Below are positions 13,877 through 23,491 of a stretch of DNA of 64,000 nt, one piece after another (positions within the stretch are counted from its first letter, which is position 1; every line of letters begins with the position of its first letter). The stretch spans positions 162,001 to 226,000 of the forward strand of contig NW_023501108.1 of assembly GCF_014066305.1 (NCBI RefSeq). The letters run 5' to 3'. Position numbers and translations under genes: made by a program. This DNA is from Letharia columbiana (Eukaryota > Ascomycota > Lecanoromycetes > Lecanorales > Parmeliaceae). Under the pieces are notes generated by a model. The model was not told where the DNA came from. It worked only from the letters and a program-made list of their open reading frames with translations, and did no database searches.

Positions 13877-15181
13877 TCATTCCGGAGGCGGAGTCCCCAG
13901 GAACAGATAATTAGCATCCCTATCCGGTTCGACAGGGCCAGCAGATCCGTGTCTAGGACGGCGCTCCTTCGATTCAATGCGCACAAAGTCTTTGATGTCG
14001 ACATGATACTTCTCAGACTTCGCCATGACGGGGACCCACGTCAAAAGGGAGTTTCGACTATGCTCAGAGTTGTGCAAGGCTTGTGGGTCTGCTGCCCAGT
14101 CCGTATAGAGCTTAACTCTTGTGGCGAAGTTGACCCATATGTCTTGAGATACATTAGAAACAGACGTGCAGCGGAGAAGCAGAGAACAGAATAAAAGAAC
14201 TTACTCTTGAAGTAGAAATGAAGTGCTGGCTTCGTATCAGACTCCGTGACATCAATACATCCATTCGTAAAGTCGAAGACCCAACTGAATGCACTGGGAG
14301 AATACTTGGAGGCGAAGAATTTGGCAAGCGGCGTATACTCGGAGATGCTTTCGAGAGCGTGACTCTTGTCATTCTTGATGTAATCTCGGATCTTGACCTA
14401 CGAGTCATTAGCATAGGCATCACAGTAAGTACAGAGCTGAGAATCATACCTGCATGTTCTGAATGGAGCGGATCTTCCAATTGCTTCCATTCCAGTTGAT
14501 CCTGTTATTACTCTCCTCCCATTCCCAGCTCTGTCTCGTAATGCCATCTCCCCACACAGCCCTGATGATGGAAGCATGAGGAGCCATCCTGAATTTTGCT
14601 AGATACACGAGCCGACAACGAATCCCAAGCTCATCGAAAGTTGTACGTGTATCAGCGGAGATGCTGCTGGCTCTGTCCAATGCTTTTTCAGAAGGACCGT
14701 TGGGGGCACTCGCTTTCCCAGGCTTGGAGACAGATGCTGGAGGTTGGGTAGTAGAGCTGCCTTTCAGCAGAGCGGCCTCTGCCTCAAACTCATCAAGCTC
14801 ATCGTCCCCTCCTTCGTTTGACAGTGTGCTACGACTCTAGATATCTAGGATTAGTCTTCATCAACGACGCAATTGAATCGAGCAGCTCACAGTGGAATTC
14901 CGGAGCGTACGCTCAAAGCCATTATCGTCATTCTCGTCCTCAGAATCTATCTCCTGCTGGCGAGGTGACGGAGATACACGATGATTCCTTTGCGAAACTG
15001 AACGTCTATCCTCCTGATCTAGAGCCTGGGTTCTCTGCTTCTTCGCATTGGTCTTAGGCGTATCCTCCTGGCGCCTCTTGTTAGGGGTTGATTTGGAGGA
15101 GGCGAGATTTGACTGGGATTGAGGTTGGGTGAGGTTCTTTCTTGCTGTATTCCTTGCTGATGTGCTTGAAGCCACAGGCAT
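13877..15181 (-). CDS. Unknown 378-residue protein, 4 exons, divergent partner of the transposase
   Basis: Exons are 15181-14891, 14836-14450, 14397-14205 and 14142-13877. The introns are 54, 52 and 62 nt, with donors GTGAGC, GTATGA and GTAAGT, branch points CTAAT, and AG acceptors. The joined length, 1,137 nt, is an exact multiple of three and is open throughout, which strongly supports the model. The first ~97 residues are polar and basic with a bipartite nuclear-signal-like stretch (NKRRQEDTPKTNAKKQR); an acidic DSEDENDD patch follows. The remainder (about 170-350) looks globular, with many Trp and aromatic residues. I recognise no family. The start at 15181 (CAATATGCC) was preferred over an in-frame ATG at 15232; TATATAAG lies at 15213-15206. 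Head-to-head placement with the transposase suggests an accessory protein of the same transposon, perhaps DNA binding; this is inference. The reading frame shows no RIP damage. Confidence 0.8.
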
Positions 15182-16166
15182 ATTGAGATAGAGACAGTGA
15201 AAGATCTTATATACTGGATTTTGAATGCACAAACGAGTGACGTGAGCTCTGCCTAAAGAACGGAGATGATGAGTTGAGAAGTTAGAGAGGCGGGGAAACT
15301 CGAATATTCCCCACTTACTTTTGCCTTGGCAGGTCCGAACGCAAACGCATAATCAGCTTTTTCTCATATCTGACAGCGCCAACATCTTCCTACCTATCGC
15401 AGTTATATCACCAATGCTACCATTATACAGCGTCTAGATTATTCTCCCATTCTAGCGCTATCTAACGCTCCCATACAAGTCATCAACCACATCCCATCAG
15501 CTCTCTAACATCCCATCAGCTCTCCACCAAGAACGCTACCTTCTGTCATCCAGCACACATCTAAAGAGAGCAAGATCTAACACATTCAAAGAGCAGAGGA
15601 GCGCCCATACTAGCAGCCTACGTATGACTACTATACGCAGGCTTCAAAAGCCTATCTCCCAGACAGAATCACAAGAACCTAATCATCCCCACCATCTATT
15701 ATTCTAGACCTACCATCAGGAGAGACACCAGGTACACAGAATACAATCATGAGAGGTCAATAATGAGTAGGATAGCTGTAGGAATGGTCAGATACCACAG
15801 GTTCCTACAGTCATGAAACGGAATATGAGTGTCTCTGGATTCTGGAGACTGGGGTATGGAGCTGCGCTTTCTCTGCTTCCCCTAATGCCGCAATAACATC
15901 AGGCATAGGCTGACAGCATTGCGACAGTGTCTATCCATAGCATGCATCCAGCATCCTGATTCACAGCCCAGCTGCCTGCAGGCTTTTCCCAACATTCCCC
16001 AAGGCATCTCCGAAATCTTCTGTCTCGCCCCATCTCCCCCAGTCTTCTCCGCTATCTCAAGCCTTCTCGATATCCTATACAGCTTTTCCAGTGATTCCAA
16101 TAGTGCTACTTGCTCGGGCTTCGCTTCTACAATTACGATTCTTCATCTTAAGGATTTGTTGCTACC
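15182..16166. promoter_or_regulatory. Shared divergent promoter region between the two island genes
   Basis: A 985-bp non-coding segment separates the head-to-head start codons at 15181 (-) and 16167 (+). It should therefore hold both promoters. About 15400-16100 recurs as a diverged direct copy at about 20500-21150 (shared blocks include catctaaaga, cctaatcatc, ggtcaga and ccccaaggcatctc). No individual operator could be defined. Confidence 0.6.
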
Positions 16167-19100
16167 ATGCGTACAAGCATGAGTTTCCAGAGGGCACAAA
16201 CCCGGCCTACGACATCAAGCAAGGATCTACGACTCCAGTTACGTCGTTCTGCCCCAAGGTTTAGATCCGACGCTGTCAAGCGACAACGACTAAATGATCC
16301 TGAGCGGGAGAACGAGGGCGAAGGGCAGGAATATGATGGTGGCATGTTTGATAGGTTTGATGAGTCTGTGGAGTCTGATGAGTCTGTGGAGTCTGTGGAG
16401 TCTGTAAAGATTGTGCCGCAAGATGAGATGCCTGCACTGCTTGAGACTGTTGCTGATAGCAGCTTCAATGTGAGTTCTCCAGTGTTAATGCGCACGCTTT
16501 TACTGACTTTTAAGAACGCTATCTCTGTCACCAATAATCTGCTTGAATGTATAGAGAATGCGGAAGCGGAAGATCCCATACACGAAGCTCTGGCCAACGA
16601 TCTTGACTCTCCGTCCTCAGAGATCTCTGCCAGCACGCTACCTAGTCTCCCCTTACCTCCCGAACCTCCTCAGCAAGAATTTTCAGATGACTTCGATGAG
16701 CTAGCTGAGGACGAGCTTGCTATATCTCCTGACGAAAGTATGCTGCCACCTTCACGTCGTTCTTCGGTGGTAGATCTATCGGAAGAAGTGCCACACAAGC
16801 GAGCTAGCTGGGAGATGAAGACGTTTCCAATGGCATTAGGCTTGTGGTGTGAGACATCTGGCATCACTCGACAAAACTACCAGAGTTTGCTAGAGGTATT
16901 TGATCTCCTCGAGGATTTGCAGACGCTCAAAGATCTTCCCCGCTCTGTCACAACCCTCAAGAAATACGTTAATGCGCAGCTACCACTAATGCGGCTACGA
17001 CGTCAGGAGATAGACGTAGTACAGGAGCAGCTCCCGACACAAAGCAAGCAGAAGGAAGTCCGGGTCGTAAAGAGTATGATGCATTTCTTCGATCCCATTG
17101 AGCTGTTCAAGACTGTGCTTTCGTCGACTGAATTTCGCGCCAAGATTCATACGGGGATGGCATGTTTTGTTGATCAACCCTCTGAGCTCTATCACTCTTT
17201 GGCATGGGCTTCTTCTATCAAGTCTTGCTCGGGAGAATACGTGTTCTATCCCGATCAAACTCCGATCTTCCCCTCTGATGTCGTCTACTATCATTGCAAG
17301 AAAGAGGACTGTTTCTGCCAAAATGGGCGTAAATATCACATGGCTCGTATCGCTGCGATTGGTAGAGACAAAACGACCACTGGGGAAACAATTGATCAAG
17401 TCAGAATTCTCGCAAATCCGCTCTATGTTGCGAGCGCTTTTGGACTGAAAGAATCAGATTTTCCGATGCCGGCGCACTCAACAGCTAAAGAACTGTTTCT
17501 CTCAGAACAGGAATCTCTTCATTTGAGCCGAGAACAAGTCCATGCCAGAGAAGCCGATGTGCATTTTGATTATCGCTACGAGGGGTCAGATGTCAGACTG
17601 AGCAGGAATGCATCGGCGTACCGATCAAGATTTGTAGTGCGTCAAATCTTCGAGCTTAACAACAAAAGCACTCGTCCACTACAGCTCTCCGCACCTATTC
17701 GTGGAGCATTGGAGCTGAGCACATACGGGCGTGCACATCTAGCTAGCTTTGCCACATCTCCGTGCCTTTCAATTCCTCTTCTTACCTTCATTGATGCGTT
17801 TGGTTTGTACCGGAATATGTACCGATCTCTGATGGGGGTCTATGTCACAATCGCTGGCCTGAGTTGGCGGGAGAGGAAACGGAGAGCCAATGTACTACCC
17901 TTAGCACTTGGTCCACATGCCAGCGACTTCGGAGATGTGATCAAGATTCTAGAGCCTGGGTTGGCAGCTTTGGATCGTGGCATCAGAATCAACCTCAATG
18001 GCGTGGATACGTTTGTATGCGTCTACACTATGGCCTTCACAGGAGACATGAAACAGCAGCAGGAGAATTCTGGCTTCATGTCTCCGATTGCTAATAGGGG
18101 ATGCTCGAAATGCCTGGTTACAAAGAAGCAAAAAGCGGACTTGACTTTCAACATTATACTCAATGCTCGCTATCATCATCGGGTCCTATATGAGCGAATC
18201 AAAGGCGACGCGTCTGTGGATAGTGCTAAATTCTTTCAAAGCATGGGGATGAGAGCTGAGCAGACTCCGCTGATCATTATCGCGCCATCTCTGGATATCA
18301 TACGCAGCCGGCCTGGGGATGTGGCACATTCGGAATACGCTGGGATTGCCAAACAAGCGCAACATGTGCTATTCGCTGCCATACTCACTGACGCTGGTGC
18401 CAATGCCTACTGCGCCGAGCTCCGGCACTTTCCCTTCCCACCTAGCTGGGGCCGATTGCAGTCACCTAAGTACCATCTCGCTAGTTATCGGATGCAAGAA
18501 TGCGGTAGACTCTCAATCATTACGCCTCTACTTCTACGGACCTGGCTACAACCTAAGTGGATTAATCCTGTGTATCTAAAAGCCGCAGAAGCAACAATGT
18601 CTCCGGCGTTGAATCTCAATGGCGTTGATTCGATCGTTGCGTGCTACGCTGCTATGGCCAAAAGCAACACCGTGGTCCTAACGCAGAACATGAGCCAAAT
18701 GGATCGACAGAATATGATGTCGCTGCTGTTACAATCAAGAAAGGCGTTTCAGAGACTCTATCAATGCGCTGCTCTCGCCTGCTCCAAGAACTTCAAGCGC
18801 GGTAATCATCTTATCTCCTCCAGGCAAACAACACCAGTCAATCTCTCAGACGATGATTCCGAAGCAGGAAGCACGTTTGAGGATAGCGAGTTACAGCACT
18901 TGGGTCGTTCAGAGTATGAACATTTGGCGGAGACTTTCGAGATTGAGGGCGGTGCTGCAAAGCAAGCAGCAGCATTTCGCAACGTCATGGCACGCCCAAA
19001 TGTACACGCTGCTCTACACTACGAGGACGTAGCTACGGAGTACGCCACTCCTAACAATTGCACCACTCTTAGCGGTGAGGACAAACACAGGTATGTGTAT

Positions 19101-20097
19101 AGAATTCGCCTCATTTGCCGCCTCTGCGCTAACCCAGTGGAAAAGATTCTTCAAGAAAGCAGTGACTCAAACCAACTTTCGAGATGTAGAAAAGGTTCTA
19201 CTCAGCAAAGAGAGCTTACATCAAACTCTACGCTTTGTTCTCGCCGGTTCACATGCATCTACTGAGCCTAGATTGACTGCGGAGATGATGAGAATACATT
19301 CAAAGTGCCCTACTCTCCTGACTGACTTGCTGCCCTACTCTGAGCTAGGCACTGGAGAGAATGACTCACGTCAATCTCAGATGGCAATCACTGGAGATGC
19401 AGCTCATGAAAGGCCGCTGGCGCTGGGATGCCTAGATCGTGGATATGTTGCGAAGGATTTGGGATGGCCTTTATGGCCTGGTCAGCTTGCTCTCGATGAT
19501 CCATTCTCAATACTGTTACAACATGCCTACGAGATAGACTACGGAGAGCCCAATGTCATTCCGCCTAGACGCGTTGGGTTGCAATGGTGCCAAAAGCTTA
19601 GCTTTACGGATCGGTAAGATATCTGACTCTCCTCCCTTTGATAGCTTTTATGTCTCTGCCGTTCATCTGCGTATACAGGTTTGATGATGGCTGTAAGAAC
19701 CGCTATATAGAATGGACAGTTACTGACAGATTACGACAGGGTGTCTGAGCATCGGATTGTGTTCAGTATCGGAGATTTCATTACTGTTCGAAACTCCGAC
19801 TTAGCTCGAGTTGATGGTGTCTTCTTGCATGAGCTCTCCAAGGGACGCATCAGACTGTTTGCCAGAGTGACTATGGTGCAGGACTTCAGAGAACCAAAGC
19901 TCGACCCTGTCCTCAAAGTTCCTTATCAGAAACTATCGAAGACAGTGCAGATCGTTGGGCTTCCAGGTATCGGCACAAGGAAGCATTATGTTCTGCATGT
20001 AAGTCGCAAAGAGCGTAATGATGGGACCAAAGGGGGCTTGGAGAGAGGCGGTCAGGCCCTTTTATTGAACTGCAACTACGATATTCAATTCATGTAA
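16167..20097 (+). CDS. Tnp2/Plavaka-like DNA transposase, 3 exons, 1,249 residues
   Basis: Exons 16167-19090, 19146-19613 and 19740-20097 join to 3,750 nt with an open frame. Intron 1 (55 nt, GTATGT, CTAAC, AAAAG) restores GEDKHRFFKKAVTQTN across the junction. Intron 2 (126 nt, GTAAGA, branch CTGAC, GACAG) is less certain. The N-terminus is disordered with a Ser/Glu/Asp repeat at about 65-80. A Cys-rich stretch with HCKKEDCFC lies near 376-384. Next come LPLALGPHASDF (about 577-589), GDMKQQQENSGF (626-637) and a CxxC pair at 646/649. HYEDVA (about 951) and GEDKHR (970-975) are near the C-terminal third. From memory this layout matches the fungal CACTA-related transposases carrying the Tnp2 domain, but catalytic acids could not be assigned safely. 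The ATG has A at -3. The gene is undamaged within RIP-destroyed surroundings, so it may be recent or single-copy. Confidence 0.75.
19091..19145 (+). other. Intron 1 of the transposase gene
   Basis: 55 nt, starting GTATGT, with branch point CTAAC at 19129-19133 and acceptor AAAAG. The earlier CAG at 19135-19137 would bring a stop within nine codons. Using 19145 keeps the frame and gives a smooth protein junction. Confidence 0.9.
19614..19739 (+). other. Intron 2 of the transposase gene (boundaries less certain)
   Basis: 126 nt, donor GTAAGA, branch point CTGAC near 19723, acceptor GACAG. It joins TDR to VSEHRIVFSIGDF in frame. An alternative acceptor at 19678 would add about 21 codons (RFDDGCKNRYIEWTVTDRLRQ) but then runs into a stop unless one more base is removed, so that version would imply a frameshift. 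The long form has no branch-point match for the shorter acceptor. Confidence 0.65.
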
Positions 20098-20499
20098 GCT
20101 AATAAACCTGCTTTTAGACTGATATGCGGGTTGAATGCTTTGTTCTTAGATGTTTTGATTAGCTGTTAACGTAGGCGATGCTTTATTTTAAGCAGGGTAT
20201 CTCGGAGATGGGGGTGGTGAGGAGATGGGAGTTGCTGGGTTTTCTGGGTATCTTACAAGTTAAGTAATACAGATAAATAAGCCCTTCATTGAATTTCTAT
20301 GTTTCTATCTCATATTTACACTTTGTCTGCTATGAACTGGCTGATCTAGCGGAGAAGCAGGCTTAAAATATTAGACTCATGGGGATAGAGCCAACTTTAA
20401 GTGGTTTTCCACCAGATGTGCGGAGAGCGCAATGCGACTTCCTAAGATATTTCTTTTTTCAAAAAGCTAGCTACTACAGCATCAACGTCTCTACATAAT
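20098..20499. other. 3' flank of the transposase gene, no gene seen
   Basis: The stop codon overlaps a donor-like GTAAGC at 20094. Splicing to an acceptor at 20149 would change only the last few residues, so the annotated stop is kept. The remaining sequence up to 20500 has normal composition but no ORF or signal I can support. Confidence 0.5.
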
Positions 20500-21150
20500 T
20501 AACAAACTAGACTCATTATCTCTCTAGATATATATACACACAGGCATCTTCAGAATACAGCTATTATTTCCACAGAGTTACAGCATCAGACCATCGGCTC
20601 TCCACCCTGCCTACAAAGTCCATCCATCAGCCTCTATCCCACCACTAATTTTACCTCTAACAATCATCTAAAGAATAGCAGCGAAGAGCTTATTCAAGGT
20701 AGTCAGAGCGCAGGAACTATAAGTCTACGCAGTCTATTTTGAAGAGAGCTTCCCTAAAATAGAACACTAACACTCCAACAGGGACATCCTCAGCCTAATC
20801 ATCTTCAGACATAAGGATATCATCTGGAAACCTACGGGGAGTACAGTATGTCATCAGATAGGGTTGAGAATAAGCAAACTATCTGGTCAGAAGGTGGTAG
20901 ATCACAGAATACTACAGCCATGTAACGGTCCTGACGTGGATTAAAACAGGAGACATTAGGGGGATGAGCTGCCTCTTCTCCAGGTTCCCTAACATTGCGA
21001 CAGCAGTGACCAGGTGCAGCCAATTCGCAATCTGGCTGTACAGGTGAATGCAATAAGCAGCTGCGAGGCATCCCCAACGCATGGCAAGTTATTCCCAAGT
21101 CATCCCCAAGGCATCTCTTCCATCCCCGCTCTCTCATGCTCTCTCCGCAT
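20500..21150. repeat. Diverged direct copy of the divergent promoter region
   Basis: This segment aligns over most of its length with about 15400-16100, some 5.1 kb upstream. Matching stretches in the same order include catctaaaga, cctaatcatc, ggtcaga...cacag, ctacag(t/c)catg(a/t)aacgg, agctgc...ttctc, gcgacag and ccccaaggcatctc, with many substitutions and small gaps. The copy lies downstream of the transposase gene rather than between two genes. What follows it does not encode a second transposase. Confidence 0.65.
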
Positions 21151-21439
21151 TCGCCAGCAGCGCTCTTTTATGTGGCAGTGTTTTCACATTTTGCTAACGG
21201 CTACATGGCGTCCTTGCGCTTTTAGCTTTTACATCGTTCATCATCATACCTGGATTGACATTTCTCCCCGATTGGCGGTAACTAGGGATAACCAGCCATT
21301 ACAACCCATGCCTACAGCGGCAAGCATCGATGCGTCAATAGACTTGTGTGTGAGTGCCCCCTGTCCTAGATTACATGATAGCGATGGGTCGATTACAACG
21401 GGGATGCAGGGGACGCAGGCAACTTTTACAATTCTATGG

Positions 21440-21545
21440 ATTAGGCAACTTGTGAGCCTGGTTTACAGGTACGCTGGAAATGCCCATACGACATTAGGCA
21501 ACTTGTGAGCCTGGTTTACAGGTATGCTGAAAATGCCCATGCGAC
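21440..21545. repeat. Tandem duplication, 2 x 53 bp
   Basis: The unit beginning attaggcaacttgtgagcct starts at 21440 and again at 21493, with three G/A or C/T differences. The near identity points to a recent duplication. The flanking 21151-21439 shows no supported gene. Confidence 0.9.
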
Positions 21546-21715
21546 ATGATAACCTGAATGGCTGATCTCGCATTATGAATAGGTCAGCTTTTCTTCTCTT
21601 TTCTACCCACTTGAAAGTAGGTATATTCTTTCGCATTATTAGCGAGAATCAAGCTGACGGACGAGGCGGAGACATCAAACTATCCATCCCCTAGATCAGC
21701 TCCCTCTCCAGCAGC

Positions 21716-22100
21716 ATGTCGCCTATCCAACAGTGCCACATTCCTATCATGTATCCCTTTTCGTCCCTTCATCCTCAGCGCGCCTTCATTCAAAGCTTGA
21801 AGAGCCTCCCAACATGTGGTAAGTTGATGCCACAAATAGAAGAGGTGTGCTAACCATGACGCGACTGGATTATAGACAAAATTCTATCTAACGTAGATGA
21901 TGTGGTATAGTCAAGGTACGCAATTTATCTACGCTCCTATTGTATATGCTTTGGCATCGCTAACTACTTAATCTAGTGGACACAAGAAGTATACAAATGT
22001 TATTAGGTATGTATCGCTTCTCAACCCTAGTGCATCGCTCTACAAGCATCCTGCTAATGAAAGATTGCTAATTGACTTACGATAGCTGGAGATTAGGTAA
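21716..22100 (+). ncRNA. Possible short multi-intron transcript, non-coding or decayed gene
   Basis: Three consecutive intron-like units occur within 370 bp: 21819-21875 (GTAAGT, GCTAAC, TTATAG), 21916-21976 (GTACGC, GCTAAC, ATCTAG) and 22007-22085 (GTATGT, GCTAAT, GATAG). The implied exons are 21716-21818, 21876-21915, 21977-22006 and from 22086. From the ATG at 21716 only 45 codons are open, because the second exon has stops in all three frames. The density of good splice signals suggests that something is or was spliced here, but no protein can be supported. Confidence 0.3.
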
Positions 22101-22320
22101 ATTTTGTAAGGCGTATGGGGGGATGGGATGGATAAGACCAGAGGGGATGCGGAGAGGGTAGGTAACTGCTTCCACCTGCACAATGTATTTTATAAACAAT
22201 AGCAATTATCAATATGTGAGATGCATACATGAATTAGCATCGACTACCTAGATCTGGTTCATTATGTGAAATAAAAGTGGCACTTAGTTGAAATAATTCG
22301 ATACCTGCGGGGATAGAACT

Positions 22321-22378
22321 GAAAGATCTCTAACAGATCTCCGACAGATCTCCGACAGATCTCCAACAGATCTTCAGA
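22321..22378. repeat. Short tandem repeat, 11-bp unit acagatctccg, about 5 copies
   Basis: Units agatctctaac, agatctccgac (twice), agatctccaac and agatcttcag follow one another. The sequence from 22379 to 22692, up to the border with RIP-mutated copia, shows no convincing gene. Confidence 0.85.
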
Positions 22379-22692
22379 GTAATAGATTTTTGATGGCATG
22401 CGACAAGTCGATAACTATCATTTGGACATAGGGTTATATAAATTATAGAGTCAAATCAAACGGAGAGTTGTTCGAGACGAGTTATTTATCTCAACAGAAG
22501 GTTTATGAAAACAGCCAATTCGACTCTCTGACCGTGAGAACATATGTCACACAAAACAGTGTGTCAACTAGCCGAGGATTTGCCTGTTGTGACTGGATAG
22601 TGGGGACGATCGATATCAAAAACCAGTCATCTACGCTATATACACTATCTATAGATATATCGTCTTTCGTACTACCGGCCCCTATAAGGTAA

Positions 22693-23339
22693 TTTCTATT
22701 AAATATATCTATTAAATATTAATTAAATTAAATATAAAAATTATATCTATAAAAAACACTTAATTAATTATAAAGTTAATCGATTTTATTATATATTAAT
22801 ATTAAATAATAAAATTTAAATTTATTTAAATATAATTTAGATTAATAATATCTCTTTTAAATTTACTCTATTTAAGCTTAATCTCGCTAAAAAAAAAGAT
22901 TAATAATTAAAATCTATTTAAGAATAGAAATAAGCGCTATATAAATACGTTATAAAAGACTATACGCGAGCTACTAATCGCTTCTTTAATATTAATTTTA
23001 AAAAAGAAAGTCTTAAAAAGAATAAGATAGAAAATATTTATCGAAGTAGTAATTACTCTAACTAAAGTTATTAGAGAATTTATTATTATTATATAAATTC
23101 TTATTAAAGAAGTATTTTTATAGATATCTTCGTTATAGATATCGTCGTAAATATCTTTATAGATATCTTTATAGATATCTTTATAGATATATTTAAAGAA
23201 GATAGAGTTAGAATTACTCGAAACTCTAAGCGAAAATATACTTATAAGATTTATCTCGATAGCTTTATAAGTCTTAATAAGGCTTATAATTAGATCTATA
23301 ATTAATTAATAGCCTCCTTTAGAGTAATTTAAGCGATAC
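22693..23339 (+). mobile_element. RIP-mutated Ty1/copia P, 5'-side fragment
   Basis: This segment is the inverse of 25880-26545 of the neighbouring minus-strand copia. The homology begins exactly at the island border (tttctattaaatatatc). It is the left piece of a plus-strand copia (P) whose right piece is 30440-32947. The complete minus-strand copia M was inserted between them, duplicating GATAC at 23335-23339. A run of 12-bp units (tttatagatatc) at 23120-23190 recurs, inverted and less regular, at 26010-26080 in M. The 5' part of P is missing to the left. Confidence 0.8.
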
Positions 23340-23491
23340 TATTAAAATATAAAGATAGAATACTTAGTTGTATTAACTATGGAGTTCTATAAAAGAAAAG
23401 AGCGACTTAATACGAGCGCACTAAGGCGTGTCACGTAACGTAGTCATATAACCGCCAAGACACTAAGAGTCACGTAATCCGAATTTCAATA
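23340..23491 (-). repeat. Copia M 3' LTR
   Basis: 152 bp. In element orientation it starts TATTGAAATTCGG (ancestrally TGTTG) and ends ATTTTAATA (ancestrally ending in CA). It contains the CACGTGAC-type motifs shared by all LTRs of this family in the window. The polypurine tract lies immediately outside at 23492-23500. Confidence 0.9.

Noticed and set aside
16148..16636. 162-codon minus-strand ORF over the start of the transposase
   Set aside because: It is a shadow of the Ser/Glu/Asp repeat (gagtctgtg) on the plus strand; the plus-strand frame continues for about 1,000 codons.
21014..21508. 164-codon ORF on the plus strand
   Set aside because: It runs through the non-coding copy of the promoter region and into a tandem duplication, and has no resemblance to a protein family.
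22468..22692. 74-codon ORF ending at the island border
   Set aside because: It has no ATG at its stated start, no family resemblance, and ends at the junction with copia sequence.
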